A DNA stretch of 64,000 nt from Hyphomicrobium zavarzinii ATCC 27496 (GCF_000383415.1 NZ_KB911256.1:496001-560000); one strand, 5' to 3'. Shown: positions 9,877-19,947, counted from the stretch's first letter. Notes: generated from the sequence alone by a model not told the origin. Made by a program: numbers and translations.

Positions 9877-11709
9877 CTAGGTGCGCTGGGCCTTCTTGCG
9901 CCGCTGGTGGCGCATCTCGCGATCGTAGAGGATTTCGCCGCCCGGTACTCTGATATCGCGCACGAGCTCGAGCAGAGTTTTCTGAGGGCCGGGCGTTGCG
10001 AGCGCGACCGCGATGGTCGCCACAGCGCCCGCCGGAAGCCCGATGGCCGCCGCGAGGGCGCTGTCCGTTCCGGTGAGCCCCGCTTCACCCGCGATGATGG
10101 CAAGCACAGTGACGCCGAACCCCGTCGCCATGCCTGCGACCGCACCGAAGGCATTGAGGCGCTTCCACCAGATGGAAAGCACGAGCACGGGGAAGGTCGA
10201 TGCGCCGGTGAGCGCCACGGCCCAGAGCACGAGCTTCAGCGGATCTGTGGGGGCTGCGAGCGCGATCAGGCCCGCGACCGCCGCCGCCGTTCCGAGCGCG
10301 AGCCGCGAGACGATGAGGCGTGGGCCCGTCCGTGCCGGCGACCAGCTCAGCCCGTAGACGATGTCCTCGGCCAGGATATTTCCGAGCGCGAGCGCCACCG
10401 CCCCCGCGGTCGCCAGCGCTGCCGCCACCACGCCTCCTGCCGCCAGATAGACGAGCGCTGCCGGCATCTCGGCTGCGATGGGCAGACTGAGGAGTACGTC
10501 GTCGCGGCTCACGTTGAAGCTCGAGAGCGTGGGGCGGCCATCGCCGGCCACGCTCAGGATGCCGCGCTCCCGCAAAGCGTCGAACCACTCCGGAAAGCGC
10601 ACCTGCCCCACCGCCGTCACGAGATCGGTGAGGTAGTCGCGCATGAAGATGGCCACCGAGGCGATCGTCAGCATTGCGATGCCGAACAGGAAGGTCGCCC
10701 ATCCGAGCGACTTGCGGGCTTCATACACGCCGGGAGTGCCCGCGACGCGCGGCAACAGCCACGGCGCGCTCGCGATCCCCGAGAGCAGCGTCAGGATGAT
10801 GATGACGAAAGCCAGCGGTCCCACGCTGCCGAACGCGTCCGAGTAGCGCTTGGCAATCGGCGCGAGCCCCTCGCCCGGCATGTCGAAGGCAAGCGCGGGG
10901 GGCAGAATGATGGGCAGGCCTTGGGCAGCTTCCGCGCGTCCCATCATGCGCAGCACCGGCCCGCTCGAAAGCTGCGGCAGCGGCAGGTTGGTCACGATCA
11001 CACCGACGATGGCGATCGGCACCAGGAGGGCGATCAACGCCGCGATGCTCTGGGCCGACGACGACCACGCGAACGACCGCATTCCGCCCGCCGCGAGCGT
11101 CAGCACGATGACGGCGACGAGCAGCATCACCGCGAGCCCAGACGGCATCGGATAGAACCAGACGGCCGCATGGGCGCCGATCCTGAGTTCCGCCGCCATG
11201 ACGAGCAGCATCGGCACGGCGAGAATGCCGCCCGCCACCAGCCGGAGCGCCCGGCTTTCGAACCGCTTTCCGAGGTAGCTCGGCACCGTGAATGCGCCGA
11301 ATTTGCGGAAGAACGGCGCGAGCAGCACGGCCATCACCACGAAGCCGGCTAACCCGCCGATGACGATGCAGAGCGCATCGAACCCAATGAGGAAGAATGC
11401 GCCTGTCAGCGCCACGAGCCCCGTCGCGCCGAGCGCCGTCTGCGCGAGCACAAGGCCGGTATAGAACGCGGGCACGCGACGGCCCGCCGCGAAATAGTCG
11501 ATCGGCTCGCTGCTGTAGGCGGCCAGTCCGATGATGGCGTAGAACGCGATCGGCCCGAGGAACATGGCAAGCCGCAGCGTGCTGTCGGAAACGCCCAGGC
11601 CCTCGAGGATGAGAACGAGCAGCGTGAGCGCGACGAACGCGCTCATGAAGATGCCGAAATAGGTGCCGAGCCGCGGATTGACGTATCCGGTCCGATGCGA
11701 GAACGGCAT
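9877..11709 (-). CDS. Sodium:solute symporter, large subunit (VC_2705-like family)
   Basis: 610-residue polytopic membrane protein of the SSS superfamily with about a dozen hydrophobic segments (for example residues 15-35 and 45-65) and a basic C-terminal tail (RHQRRKKAQRT). It belongs with the DUF4212 small protein encoded just upstream; such pairs are known as putative solute (often acetate-like) symporters. The frame is open 94 codons further upstream, but that part is Arg/Pro-rich shadow sequence overlapping the small subunit. I start at the ATG at 11709 (MPFSHRTGYVNPR), where family similarity begins. The substrate cannot be read from the sequence. Confidence 0.85.
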   Translation of the reverse strand: MPFSHRTGYVNPRLGTYFGIFMSAFVALTLLVLILEGLGVSDSTLRLAMFLGPIAFYAIIGLAAYSSEPIDYFAAGRRVPAFYTGLVLAQTALGATGLVALTGAFFLIGFDALCIVIGGLAGFVVMAVLLAPFFRKFGAFTVPSYLGKRFESRALRLVAGGILAVPMLLVMAAELRIGAHAAVWFYPMPSGLAVMLLVAVIVLTLAAGGMRSFAWSSSAQSIAALIALLVPIAIVGVIVTNLPLPQLSSGPVLRMMGRAEAAQGLPIILPPALAFDMPGEGLAPIAKRYSDAFGSVGPLAFVIIILTLLSGIASAPWLLPRVAGTPGVYEARKSLGWATFLFGIAMLTIASVAIFMRDYLTDLVTAVGQVRFPEWFDALRERGILSVAGDGRPTLSSFNVSRDDVLLSLPIAAEMPAALVYLAAGGVVAAALATAGAVALALGNILAEDIVYGLSWSPARTGPRLIVSRLALGTAAAVAGLIALAAPTDPLKLVLWAVALTGASTFPVLVLSIWWKRLNAFGAVAGMATGFGVTVLAIIAGEAGLTGTDSALAAAIGLPAGAVATIAVALATPGPQKTLLELVRDIRVPGGEILYDREMRHQRRKKAQRT

Positions 11710-11774
11710 GGCCTCAGCGCTCCATGCGAGCGATGTCCCGTGCCCGCGAGGGCGCCGGTCGGGCGAGGCGCACG

Positions 11775-12035
11775 CTACGCATCCTCGTGCGCGCCGTGCC
11801 AGTGGTCGATGGCGTCCTGCCGGTTCACGAAGCTCGCGACCGTGACGACGGCGATCAGCACGAGCCCGTGCAGGCTGAGGAAGTAGCCGAGCGGGAACCC
11901 CATGAACTTGGACGAGTTCAGCCGGTCCGCATAGAGCGGCAGCACCAGCATCACCGCGAGAAATGGCAAGAGGCTCGCGAGCATCTGCCACTTCGTGTGC
12001 CGCCAGTAGGGTTTTCTCTCGCGCCGTTCGATCAT
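11775..12035 (-). CDS. DUF4212 symporter small subunit
   Basis: 86 residues with two predicted membrane helices (about 20-36 and 52-68), ending in the characteristic NRQDAID-xx-H motif of DUF4212. The N-terminus is charged (MIERRERKPYWR). It sits 65 bases upstream of the SSS-family large subunit on the same strand, the standard arrangement for this two-part transporter. The small subunit is thought to accompany the large one in the membrane. Confidence 0.85.
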   Translation of the reverse strand: MIERRERKPYWRHTKWQMLASLLPFLAVMLVLPLYADRLNSSKFMGFPLGYFLSLHGLVLIAVVTVASFVNRQDAIDHWHGAHEDA

Positions 12036-12235
12036 GACGGTGTTCAGTCTCCCCGTTCCTGTCCCGCCATCAGGTGCGGGGCAGATGTGGTTCCAATGAG
12101 GCAGAGGCCTGAAGACGCTATTGGATCAGCCGGCCTCAGACCAACTGGCTGTTTGCTCTCGGTCAACTGCTCACCTAGCATCCGGCCATCGGCTCAGAGC
12201 GAGTCGGGATTTTAGGTGTCTAGAGGAATTCTACG

Positions 12236-12622
12236 ATGTCGATACTGTCCGAATTCAAGGAATTTGCAATGCGGGGGAATGTTATTGACCTCGCTGTCGG
12301 CGTGATCATCGGTGCCGCGTTCTCCCCCATCGTCACCACGCTGGTCGAGAATATCATTATGCCGCCGATCGGCTATATCCTGGCAGGCATAGATTTCAGC
12401 GCCCTCGCGATCACCCTCCCGACCCCCACGGGCGACGGCGTGCTGATCAAGTACGGCCTCTTCCTCAACGCCGTTCTCAAGTTCCTGATCACGGCGGCGG
12501 CAATCTTCCTGCTCATCCGCGCCATCAACAAGTTCAAGAAGCCCGCCGCGGCCGAGGCCCCGCCCCCGCCGCCGTCGGAGATCTACCTGCGCGAAATCCG
12601 CGACGCGCTGGTGAAGAAATAG
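12236..12622 (+). CDS. mscL: Large-conductance mechanosensitive channel MscL
   Basis: 128 residues, the usual MscL size. It opens with [29 protein letters not shown], the family's amphipathic helix plus pore-lining TM1, then a periplasmic loop, TM2 (about 80-97) and a cytoplasmic C-terminal helix after a Pro-rich linker (AEAPPPPP). It protects against hypo-osmotic lysis by opening under membrane tension. GAGGAA precedes the ATG. It is a single-gene unit read away from the DUF4212/symporter pair, with a strong hairpin after the stop. Confidence 0.95.
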   Translation: MSILSEFKEFAMRGNVIDLAVGVIIGAAFSPIVTTLVENIIMPPIGYILAGIDFSALAITLPTPTGDGVLIKYGLFLNAVLKFLITAAAIFLLIRAINKFKKPAAAEAPPPPPSEIYLREIRDALVKK

Positions 12623-12638
12623 CGAAGCGAAGGCGTAG

Positions 12639-12659
12639 CCGGCCGGACTGTCCGGCCGG
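12639..12659 (+). terminator. Hairpin between convergent mscL and TRAP receptor gene
   Basis: CCGGCCGGA (12639-12647) and TCCGGCCGG (12651-12659) pair perfectly around a 3-base loop, 16 bases after the mscL stop and 15 before the end of the opposite-strand gene. Only TTACCC follows, so it is a terminator-like hairpin that could serve both genes. Confidence 0.5.
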
Positions 12660-12674
12660 TTACCCGATGACGTC

Positions 12675-13751
12675 TCAGGCGAGGGGAGGCGAGGCGCGCC
12701 GCAGCGGAGCTTCCGAGCCGAGCACCGCACTACGGAAAGCCATGTAGCTCTGGTCGATACGCGCCGCGTCGGCGTCGAAGCCGGCCACATGCGCGATCGT
12801 CGCCTCTGCAACGCGATCCAGCGCCTCCGCGATCTCGGCGGGCCAGGGTGCGAAGCGAACCCCGAACGAGCTTTCGAGAACCCGCCGGGCCAGCCGGTCG
12901 TGCACGCGCGCTTCCGCCAGCGAGGCTTGGTATTCCTCGCCCGCCGCCGCCGCGAAGATGGCGCGATCGGCCTCGGATAGGCCGTTCCAGACGGAAAGGC
13001 GGATGCTGAGAGAAAGCGCCGTGCCATGCCCGTTGAGACCGTGCCCCGTCGCATACCGGGCGGACCGGGCGACGCCGCTCGCAAGGCTGGTGACGGGCCC
13101 TCCAACCTCGGCCGCGTCCAGCGATCCCTCCTGAAGGGAAGCAGCCACCCGCTCCGGCATAAGATCATGGCCTTCGGCACCGAGGGCGCGTGCAACGTCG
13201 GCGCCGAGACCCATCGCGGCTACCCGCCGGCCCGAAAGGTCGGCGAGGCCGATGATCGGATCGCGCGACCAGAGCGCAGGGGTACCGCCCGAATGCCCGG
13301 CCAGCAGAGGCTTCCAGCCATGCTGCGCGGCAAGGTCGTCCCAGAGCATCTGTCCGCCGCCCACCGTCATCCAGTGCGCAAGATCCCCGGCGCAGAGCCC
13401 TGCCGCGCCGGGGAGACCGGCGAAATAGGCGAAGGCAGGGTGAAGGCGTGAGAAATCGTGGGCCGTGCCGTGCACGAGATCGGCCTCCTCCTGGAGGCCG
13501 CCCGGTCCGGCAGCAATCTCGATCCGGAACCGCCCGGCCGTCATGGCCTCGATACGGGCAGCAAGACGGCGGGCGCTGTCTGCGGGCCCCTGAGGCGTGT
13601 CCGCCCAAGGCATCGACAACCTGAGGAGGCTCGCGCCACCGGTCAGCCTCTCGGCAGGCGGGGAGGCCGCTTGTTCGGCTTGGGCAACGGCCGGGGATGC
13701 GGCTGCAACTGCGGCGCCACCGCTGGTGATGAGGAACTCACGACGATCCAT
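12675..13751 (-). CDS. TRAP transporter periplasmic solute receptor (DctP family), Tat-exported
   Basis: 358 residues. The N-terminus is a twin-arginine signal (MDRREFLITSGGAAVAAASPAVAQA), cleaved probably after residue 25. The mature part shows TRAP-receptor features: the LRLSMPWADTPQGPADSARRLAARIEAMTAGRFRIEI opening block (residues 42-78), a central ligand-contact region (LADLSGRRVAA...GADVARALGA) and a C-terminal helix. GGAG precedes the ATG. No TRAP permease genes lie beside it, so it may work with a permease encoded elsewhere. The ligand is unknown. Confidence 0.8.
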   Translation of the reverse strand: MDRREFLITSGGAAVAAASPAVAQAEQAASPPAERLTGGASLLRLSMPWADTPQGPADSARRLAARIEAMTAGRFRIEIAAGPGGLQEEADLVHGTAHDFSRLHPAFAYFAGLPGAAGLCAGDLAHWMTVGGGQMLWDDLAAQHGWKPLLAGHSGGTPALWSRDPIIGLADLSGRRVAAMGLGADVARALGAEGHDLMPERVAASLQEGSLDAAEVGGPVTSLASGVARSARYATGHGLNGHGTALSLSIRLSVWNGLSEADRAIFAAAAGEEYQASLAEARVHDRLARRVLESSFGVRFAPWPAEIAEALDRVAEATIAHVAGFDADAARIDQSYMAFRSAVLGSEAPLRRASPPLA

Positions 13752-13947
13752 CGGCCAGTCTCCAGTCTGCTGTCCAGGCTGCGATTGGGCTGCATCAAAG
13801 CCTAACCCAGGCCCGAAAACAACGGCCCGGAGCCACGGAACAGGCCCCCCTTACCGTGTCTTCCGACGATAGATGCCAATTAACCACGTCTTATCCAATG
13901 GATACTACCGTATCGAACACGATTGAAAGGTTTGGCGTTCCTTCGAC

Positions 13948-14832
13948 ATGCTCCCTGGTGGCGTTGGTAAGAGCAAGACGAACACACTGCTGCAGGAGTA
14001 CTCGGCGCTGATCGGCGACGCGGTGCTCCGCCAGCGGACTCGTATTGCCGAACGTCAGGCTCGCCTGGAGGCGGAGCTCGCCAACCGCGTCAAATCCGAA
14101 TTCATCTCCAACATGAGCCATGAGCTGCGCACGCCGCTCAACACGGTTCTGGGCTTTTCGAAGCTTTTGCGACAGCACGGCGAGCGCAAGCTCTCCGACG
14201 CCGACATCGTTCAATACGCGGGCTTGATCCAGGATTCCGCCGAGCGGCTTCTCACTGTGATCAACGACATTCTCGACATCTCGAAGCTCCGCAGCGGCAC
14301 CTACGCGCTCGATGCGTTCGAGGTCGACGTGGGCGCGGTGTTGCGCGATTGCATGGAGGAGGCGGCACCGGCTGCCGCGGAAGCCGGCGTGGAGCTTTCG
14401 ACGCGCGCGGCCTTCTCGATCCCTCCGATCCGTGGCGACGACGACAAGCTCGCCCAGATCTTCAAGAACCTCATTTCCAACGCCGTGAAGTTCACCCCGC
14501 GCGGCGGCACGGTCACCGCCGAGGCTTTGGCGCAAGGCAACGGCGGCGTCATGATTTCCGTCCGCGACACCGGCATCGGCATGACACCCGATGAGATCCG
14601 CATCGCGCTCGAGCCGTTCGGCCAGGTCGATGGCGCACGCACCCGCTGGCGTGAGGGCGCCGGACTGGGCCTCACCATTGCCAAGTCCCTAGTTGAGCTG
14701 CACGGCGGCGAGCTGGTGATCACCAGCGTCAAGGACAAGGGAACCGACGTAACCGTCACGTTTCCGCCGGCCCATCAGGTTTCGCCCCTCGGCGGACGTG
14801 ATGCCGTGTTCGGCAACGGCGCCGTCGTTTAA
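13948..14832 (+). CDS. Soluble sensor histidine kinase
   Basis: 294 residues without membrane segments. A short N-terminal helix (20-50) leads into the HisKA domain with the phosphoacceptor in MSHELRTPL (H58), then an HATPase domain with N-box NLISNAV (174-180), G1 DTGIGM (207-212) and G2 GAGLGL (237-242). The dimerisation helix resembles PleC/DivJ-type kinases of this order. It has no sensory or receiver domain, so input probably comes through a partner. It is followed after 20 bases by the HerA-like ATPase gene in the same direction, suggesting an operon. No clear ribosome site precedes the ATG, so the true start could differ. Confidence 0.85.
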   Translation: MLPGGVGKSKTNTLLQEYSALIGDAVLRQRTRIAERQARLEAELANRVKSEFISNMSHELRTPLNTVLGFSKLLRQHGERKLSDADIVQYAGLIQDSAERLLTVINDILDISKLRSGTYALDAFEVDVGAVLRDCMEEAAPAAAEAGVELSTRAAFSIPPIRGDDDKLAQIFKNLISNAVKFTPRGGTVTAEALAQGNGGVMISVRDTGIGMTPDEIRIALEPFGQVDGARTRWREGAGLGLTIAKSLVELHGGELVITSVKDKGTDVTVTFPPAHQVSPLGGRDAVFGNGAVV

Positions 14833-14852
14833 TCATCGAGTAGAGCAAGATT

Positions 14853-16946
14853 ATGCAATCCGCGGCCACACCAAAGGAACCCCAGTACCACGTGCTGCCG
14901 CGTTCGATCGGCCGCATCGCCTCGGTCACGGGCTCGAAGGCTATTCTGCTGCTCGACGTCACGCACGAGAACGATCCCAAGAGCCGTGCTGATCGCCCGG
15001 AGATGGGGACGCTTCTCGCCATCGACGCCGGTGCGACGACCGTGCTCGCGACCGTGTCGGCCTTGAGCGTTCCCGTTCCCGCCCATGGCACCGAGCAGGA
15101 GATCCGCATCGCCGAGCTCGGCCTCGTGGGCGAGCTGAAGAAGGCGCCGGACGGCCGCCCCGTCGGCTTCAATCGCGGCACCACCACCTATCCGACGCTC
15201 GGAGACCGGGTTCGCTTTGCCACCAAATACGAGCTTCAGCTCACCTATGCCGGCAACGACAAGGAATGCGTGCGCATCGGCTCGATCCGCCAGGACAGCG
15301 CCATTCCGGCGATGATCCGCGTGGACGATCTCCTGGGCAAGCATTTCGCCGTCCTCGGCACCACCGGCACAGGCAAGTCCTGCTCGACGGCGCTGATCCT
15401 GCGCGCCATCCTCGAGCGCAATCCGAACGCCCATATCGTTCTGCTCGATCCCCACAACGAGTACGCCACCGCATTCGGCGATCGCGCCGAGGTCATTTCG
15501 CCCCGCACGCTCCAGCTCCCGCTCTGGCTTCTCAATTTCGAGGAGGCGGTCGAGGTTCTCGTCGGCGACACCGAGCGCAAGGGCGAGATCGAGATCCTTC
15601 AGGATCTGATCCCGCTCGCGAAGGCCCGCTACAGCGCCGGCCGCAACAGCGATCCGCAGAAGCTGCGCAAGCCCGGGCTCGACGGCAGCAAGTTCACCGT
15701 CGATACGCCGGTTCCCTACCGCATCTCCGATCTCACTAATCTGATCGACGAGCGCATGGGCAAGCTTGAGAACCGCAGGGATCTCGCGCCCTATCGCCAG
15801 CTCAAGACCCGCATCGAGACCTTCGTTCAGGACGGCCGCTACGCCTTCATGTTCGGCTCAGTCACCGTCTACGACGGCATGGCGCAGGTGCTCTCCCGCG
15901 TCTTTCGCGTGCCCGTGAACGGCAAGCCGATCACCATTCTGGAGCTGACCGGACTGCCGCCGGAGGTCGTCAACGTCGTCGTGTCCGTGCTTTGCCGCAT
16001 GGCGTTCGACTTCGCGCTGTGGGGTGAAGGCAAGGTGCCGGTCACGGTGGTCTGCGAGGAAGCTCACCGCTACGTCCCTCTCAATTCCCAGATGGGGTTC
16101 GAGCCCTGCAAGCGGGCCATCGCCAAGATTGCGAAGGAAGGCCGCAAGTATGGCGCCTCGCTCTGCATCGTGACGCAGCGTCCCGCCGAGATCGACCCCA
16201 CCATCCTTTCCCAGTGCAACACCGTGTTCGCGCTCCGCATGTCGAACGAGCGTGACCAGGCGATCGTGCAGTCCGCAGTCGCCGATACGGGCACCGGCAT
16301 GATCGAGTTCCTTCCCGCGCTCGGCGCACGCGAGGCCATCGCCTTCGGCGACGGCGTGCCGATCCCCGTGCGCATCAAGTTCGACGAGTTGCCCGCCAAT
16401 GCGCTTCCGCGCTCCACGACGGCGCGCTTCTCGGAGAAATGGCAGGAGTCGCTAGGCGACGAGGCGTTCCTCGAAGCGGTCGTCGAGCGCTGGCGCGCAG
16501 CCGGCGTGTGCGGACAGCTCGACGCTGCGAGCCAGGCCCAGCTCTTCGCCGAATCCGTCAGCCTTCCGGCATCCGTTGGATTGCCGCGCCGCGCCGAGCC
16601 CGCGCTCACGGAGCGGTTCGGTCTTGAAAGAGCCCAGCCTGAACCCGCCCCCGAGCGAACCCACGTCGATCGGCAGGGCCACGAGTTCGATACGCGCCGC
16701 GCTCCGGCGCCGGAGCCTCAGGGGCACCCGGTCGCGAGCGCGCCGCGCGAGCCCATGGCCGCCCCGCGTGTGGAGCTGCGCCGGCCGCTTTCGCCGTCGG
16801 ACGTTCCGCGCACCGCGCCGGCATCGTCCGGCTTCTTGTCGCGCAACGAGCCGCCGTCTCTGTCTCAGGCAGATGCCGCCTCCGCACCGAGCAACCCTCG
16901 GCTCGCGCTCAGGGAACGCCTGTTGAAGCCCACCATTCCCCGCTGA
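14853..16946 (+). CDS. HerA-like hexameric ATPase (DUF87) with a long disordered tail
   Basis: 697 residues. An N-terminal beta-rich HAS-barrel-like region (1-130) precedes a RecA-type motor with Walker A GTTGTGKS (169-176), LLDPHNEY (197-204), Walker B CEEAH (401-405) and a later TQRPAEIDP sensor motif. Residues after about 570 are Pro/Ala/Arg-rich and probably disordered, ending in a basic LRERLLKPTIPR. HerA/DUF87 ATPases pump or translocate DNA (with NurA in archaea) or drive anti-phage systems. No nuclease gene is adjacent here. The gene follows the histidine kinase by 20 bases and converges with a large membrane-protein gene 19 bases away. Confidence 0.85.
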   Translation: MQSAATPKEPQYHVLPRSIGRIASVTGSKAILLLDVTHENDPKSRADRPEMGTLLAIDAGATTVLATVSALSVPVPAHGTEQEIRIAELGLVGELKKAPDGRPVGFNRGTTTYPTLGDRVRFATKYELQLTYAGNDKECVRIGSIRQDSAIPAMIRVDDLLGKHFAVLGTTGTGKSCSTALILRAILERNPNAHIVLLDPHNEYATAFGDRAEVISPRTLQLPLWLLNFEEAVEVLVGDTERKGEIEILQDLIPLAKARYSAGRNSDPQKLRKPGLDGSKFTVDTPVPYRISDLTNLIDERMGKLENRRDLAPYRQLKTRIETFVQDGRYAFMFGSVTVYDGMAQVLSRVFRVPVNGKPITILELTGLPPEVVNVVVSVLCRMAFDFALWGEGKVPVTVVCEEAHRYVPLNSQMGFEPCKRAIAKIAKEGRKYGASLCIVTQRPAEIDPTILSQCNTVFALRMSNERDQAIVQSAVADTGTGMIEFLPALGAREAIAFGDGVPIPVRIKFDELPANALPRSTTARFSEKWQESLGDEAFLEAVVERWRAAGVCGQLDAASQAQLFAESVSLPASVGLPRRAEPALTERFGLERAQPEPAPERTHVDRQGHEFDTRRAPAPEPQGHPVASAPREPMAAPRVELRRPLSPSDVPRTAPASSGFLSRNEPPSLSQADAASAPSNPRLALRERLLKPTIPR

Positions 16947-16965
16947 TCAGCGGCCTGGAAAACCC

Positions 16966-18750
16966 TCACGCGTCTGCCTTGCGGGTGTCGGCCGGGCCGT
17001 CTCTCCAATCGTTCAGCACGTCGAGAATCGGCGTCAGCCCTTCCGTATCCACGAGGCGATAGACCTCCACGTCGCGCCGCGCGCTTTCGCCCCATCCGGC
17101 GATGGTGAGCGCCCGTTCCGCCTTGGAAAAGAGGCCGTGATTGCGGAGAGGCGCTGCATCGCGCACGGCCGCATCACGGGCCTCCGCATCGGGCCCGCTC
17201 GTCTTGCCGTGCTTGTCCAGCCAAGCCTTGCGAACGGCGGTGAGGTCCGTATCGCTGCCTTCGGCCTCCTCGTCCTTGAGTTTCTGCAGCTCGCTCTTCT
17301 TTAGCGGGCCCCATCCCGGCTTCGGCCATTCCACGAGATCGAGATCGTCGAGCACGCCCGCGAGCTGGTTCATCGCCAGCGCCTTTGCGCCTTCCGTCTC
17401 GGTGTCGCAACTGTAGAGGTTCGGGATGACGAGATACGAGTGCGTCTTGTGATAGATGAAATGGCGGCGCACCCATTCGATGTCCGCGTCTGGCGCGCGT
17501 GCAATGGCGGTCGCGATCGCGGATTGGATTTCGCGCCGCTTGTCGCCCGCCATCTCCGGCCGCCGCGCCGGAGGATTGAGAATGGCGAGCACCAGAAGAC
17601 CGAAGTCGATGCCGATCGAGGCGAGCAGCGCGATAAGGTCGCGCCCCGTGATCGGATCGCCCGCCTCCGTTGTCGTCGCAGGCTCCGAGCCGAGCGTGAC
17701 CACGTAATGCATGAGGCTGTACGAATACGCGCCGATGTTCTTCCAGAGGTTCTTCACCGCGTTCGCGACACCCGCGGGCCCTTCGCTGAACGCGGCATCG
17801 CGCAGCTTTACATCCGCGGGCTGACCCGCCTGGTCGGCGGCCTGCGTGAGGCGTTGGGCGAGCGTCGGATCGTAGCATGAGAAGCCGGGCTGTCCCGGCG
17901 CGACGGACACCGTTTCCGCGAGTGCCCGCATCTCGGCGGCCGTCGATTTTCCGAGCTCGTTCGAGCGCGCCGCGATGTTGCGGGCCGAGCCTCGGATTTG
18001 CGAGGCCATGGTCTCGAAATTGCGCTGCCGCTCTTCGACGCTGGCGCCAGCAAGCGATTGCGCGCTCTGGCGGAGCTGCTCCACCTCGGCCTGCACCGGC
18101 TCGAGCCAGCTCCGCACCATTCCGTCGCGCAGCGTGGCCACGGAATCGCGCACCCCGCGCCGCGCATTGTAGAGCGGCCCCCGTCCTGCGCCCGATGCCG
18201 TGCCGCAGCTCCCGCCGCTCGTCTCCTCGCGAGCCATCTGGCTTTCTGACCACGAGACGACGTTGTCGAGCTGCGAGCGGACCGCGTCGAGGCGTGCGGC
18301 CACCACCGCGCTCGCGTCGCGCGCGTCCTCCTGCAGCCCCGAGAGGCCGGTGCGTGTCGCTTCCTGGCCGGAGATCAGGCTCCACCAGAAGCCGTAGCCG
18401 AAGCCGATCGACCAGATTGCGAGGAAGACATAGAGCACGAACATGATGACGCGGTCGCTGAAGTCACGACCCGCCCCGAAGGTTTCACGCAGTGCGAGCC
18501 ACATGAGGAAGGTGAGCGACACCACCACGCCGATGACGAGAATGTCGTTCGGGATCGACATGGATCCCGGCTCGGGGCCGGTGGGCGTGGCCGACACGCC
18601 GACGATGAAATCCCGCATGCCGTGCCAGGTCGCATAGCCTGACAGGAACAGCAGCATCAGAGAAGCGACGCCGATCAGCGTGTTGCGCCCGAAGATGTAG
18701 TCGAGACGCCGCCGCCAGCTTCCGGTCGGCTTCGATGCGGCTTCGGCCAT
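16966..18750 (-). CDS. Large membrane protein with periplasmic coiled coil, unknown function
   Basis: 594 residues that I do not recognise. Three hydrophobic segments occur near the N-terminus (about 24-44, 70-88, 101-125), then a roughly 240-residue helical region with coiled-coil character and Cys at 182 and 292 (possible disulfide if periplasmic), a fourth membrane segment (371-392), and a charged C-terminal cytoplasmic domain of about 200 residues (contains HFIYHKTHSYLVIPNLYS). This layout, with a membrane-tethered coiled coil plus a soluble domain, suggests a scaffold or channel partner. It is convergent with the HerA-like ATPase gene and separated by 19 bases. Confidence 0.8.
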   Translation of the reverse strand: MAEAASKPTGSWRRRLDYIFGRNTLIGVASLMLLFLSGYATWHGMRDFIVGVSATPTGPEPGSMSIPNDILVIGVVVSLTFLMWLALRETFGAGRDFSDRVIMFVLYVFLAIWSIGFGYGFWWSLISGQEATRTGLSGLQEDARDASAVVAARLDAVRSQLDNVVSWSESQMAREETSGGSCGTASGAGRGPLYNARRGVRDSVATLRDGMVRSWLEPVQAEVEQLRQSAQSLAGASVEERQRNFETMASQIRGSARNIAARSNELGKSTAAEMRALAETVSVAPGQPGFSCYDPTLAQRLTQAADQAGQPADVKLRDAAFSEGPAGVANAVKNLWKNIGAYSYSLMHYVVTLGSEPATTTEAGDPITGRDLIALLASIGIDFGLLVLAILNPPARRPEMAGDKRREIQSAIATAIARAPDADIEWVRRHFIYHKTHSYLVIPNLYSCDTETEGAKALAMNQLAGVLDDLDLVEWPKPGWGPLKKSELQKLKDEEAEGSDTDLTAVRKAWLDKHGKTSGPDAEARDAAVRDAAPLRNHGLFSKAERALTIAGWGESARRDVEVYRLVDTEGLTPILDVLNDWRDGPADTRKADA

Positions 18751-18895
18751 GACGCAACACCCCCTGGGTACGAGTACCTTGCTCCCAACGGGCGGACTTT
18801 AGGGGAAAGCGGCCGGGATGTCGCGGCGCAAGCTTGGAGGCACCGCCGGCAGGAAGCGGGGCGTAGCATCGGCGCAACGGCCGCGTGCAGATCGG

Positions 18896-19873
18896 CTATC
18901 GCTTTTGCTCGCCAGGCCGGATTTCGACGACGCGCGCGCCTTCTCCGATGGGGCCGCGCTTGGAGGCGTCCTGCGCACGCGCCTCGGCGTCGTCCGGGGC
19001 GGCGTGTGACGCCTCGCTCGGCCGGGACGCGGCCGGAGCCGGCTGCGGAGCGCCGCCGCCGGCCGTTGCGGCGTTGAGCTGCTCGAGCTTCCGGAAGCGC
19101 TTCCACGTCATCGGGATGGCCGCCAGGTAGAGCAGTGTCGCGATCGTCAGCGTGGCATACGGATAGGTCACGAGACAGGCCACCAGCGTCATGGCGAGGA
19201 TGAAGATGGGCAGCACCCAGTCGCGCACGATCCGCTCGCCGAGCAGCTTTCCGGAGTAGGTGGGGATGATGGAGACCATCATCACGCCGATCAGGATCGT
19301 GTAGGCGAGCACGAGGTTGAGCAGCACCGGTGAGGAGCGGAGATCGAGGCCGAGGTGCCCGAGATAGATCGGCAGCAGCACCAGGATGGCGGCGGCCGGC
19401 GTAGGCACGCCCATGAAGAAGTCCGATTGCCATTTCGGCCGCTCGTCGTCGATCAGCGTGTTGAAGCGCGCGAGCCGCAACGCGGATGCGAGCGCGAACA
19501 GCATCACCGCGATCCAGCCGAGGCTCTTGTGATCGCCGAGACCCCACGTGAAGATCATGATGGCGGGCGCCACGCCGAAGTTGACGAAGTCGGCGAGGCT
19601 GTCGAGCTCCGCGCCGAACCGCGAGGACGCCTTGAGCAGGCGCGCGATGCGCCCGTCGAGCCCGTCGAGCAGCGCAGCGAACACGATAGCCGCGAGCGCG
19701 AAGTCGTAGCGTCCTTCGATGGACATGCGGATCGAAGTGAGGCCGGCGCATAGCCCCAGCAGAGTGAAGAAGTTCGGCACCATCATGCGCACCGGGATGC
19801 GCGCGTGGCTGAACATGCGCCGCCTGCGCCTGCGCCGCGTTTCCTTCTCGAGCTGCGGTACGATCGGATCCAT
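18896..19873 (-). CDS. pssA: CDP-diacylglycerol-serine O-phosphatidyltransferase
   Basis: Makes phosphatidylserine from CDP-diacylglycerol and serine in the inner membrane. From the ATG at 19873 it is 325 residues. The CDP-alcohol phosphotransferase signature is present as DGLDGRIARLL...SRFGAELDSLADFVNFG, with about eight membrane helices, and a Pro/Ala-rich C-terminal extension of about 60 residues. The frame stays open far upstream through psd, but AGGAGG lies just before this ATG and the upstream part is shadow. It follows psd by 74 bases, so the two enzymes of phosphatidylethanolamine synthesis are probably co-transcribed. Confidence 0.93.
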   Translation of the reverse strand: MDPIVPQLEKETRRRRRRRMFSHARIPVRMMVPNFFTLLGLCAGLTSIRMSIEGRYDFALAAIVFAALLDGLDGRIARLLKASSRFGAELDSLADFVNFGVAPAIMIFTWGLGDHKSLGWIAVMLFALASALRLARFNTLIDDERPKWQSDFFMGVPTPAAAILVLLPIYLGHLGLDLRSSPVLLNLVLAYTILIGVMMVSIIPTYSGKLLGERIVRDWVLPIFILAMTLVACLVTYPYATLTIATLLYLAAIPMTWKRFRKLEQLNAATAGGGAPQPAPAASRPSEASHAAPDDAEARAQDASKRGPIGEGARVVEIRPGEQKR

Positions 19874-19947
19874 GTCAGCCCTCCTCGCTCCGGCCAGTGA
19901 GCGCTTCGGACCCAGCGGGCCCGAAGCAAGCCTCACGTCCAACGAAC

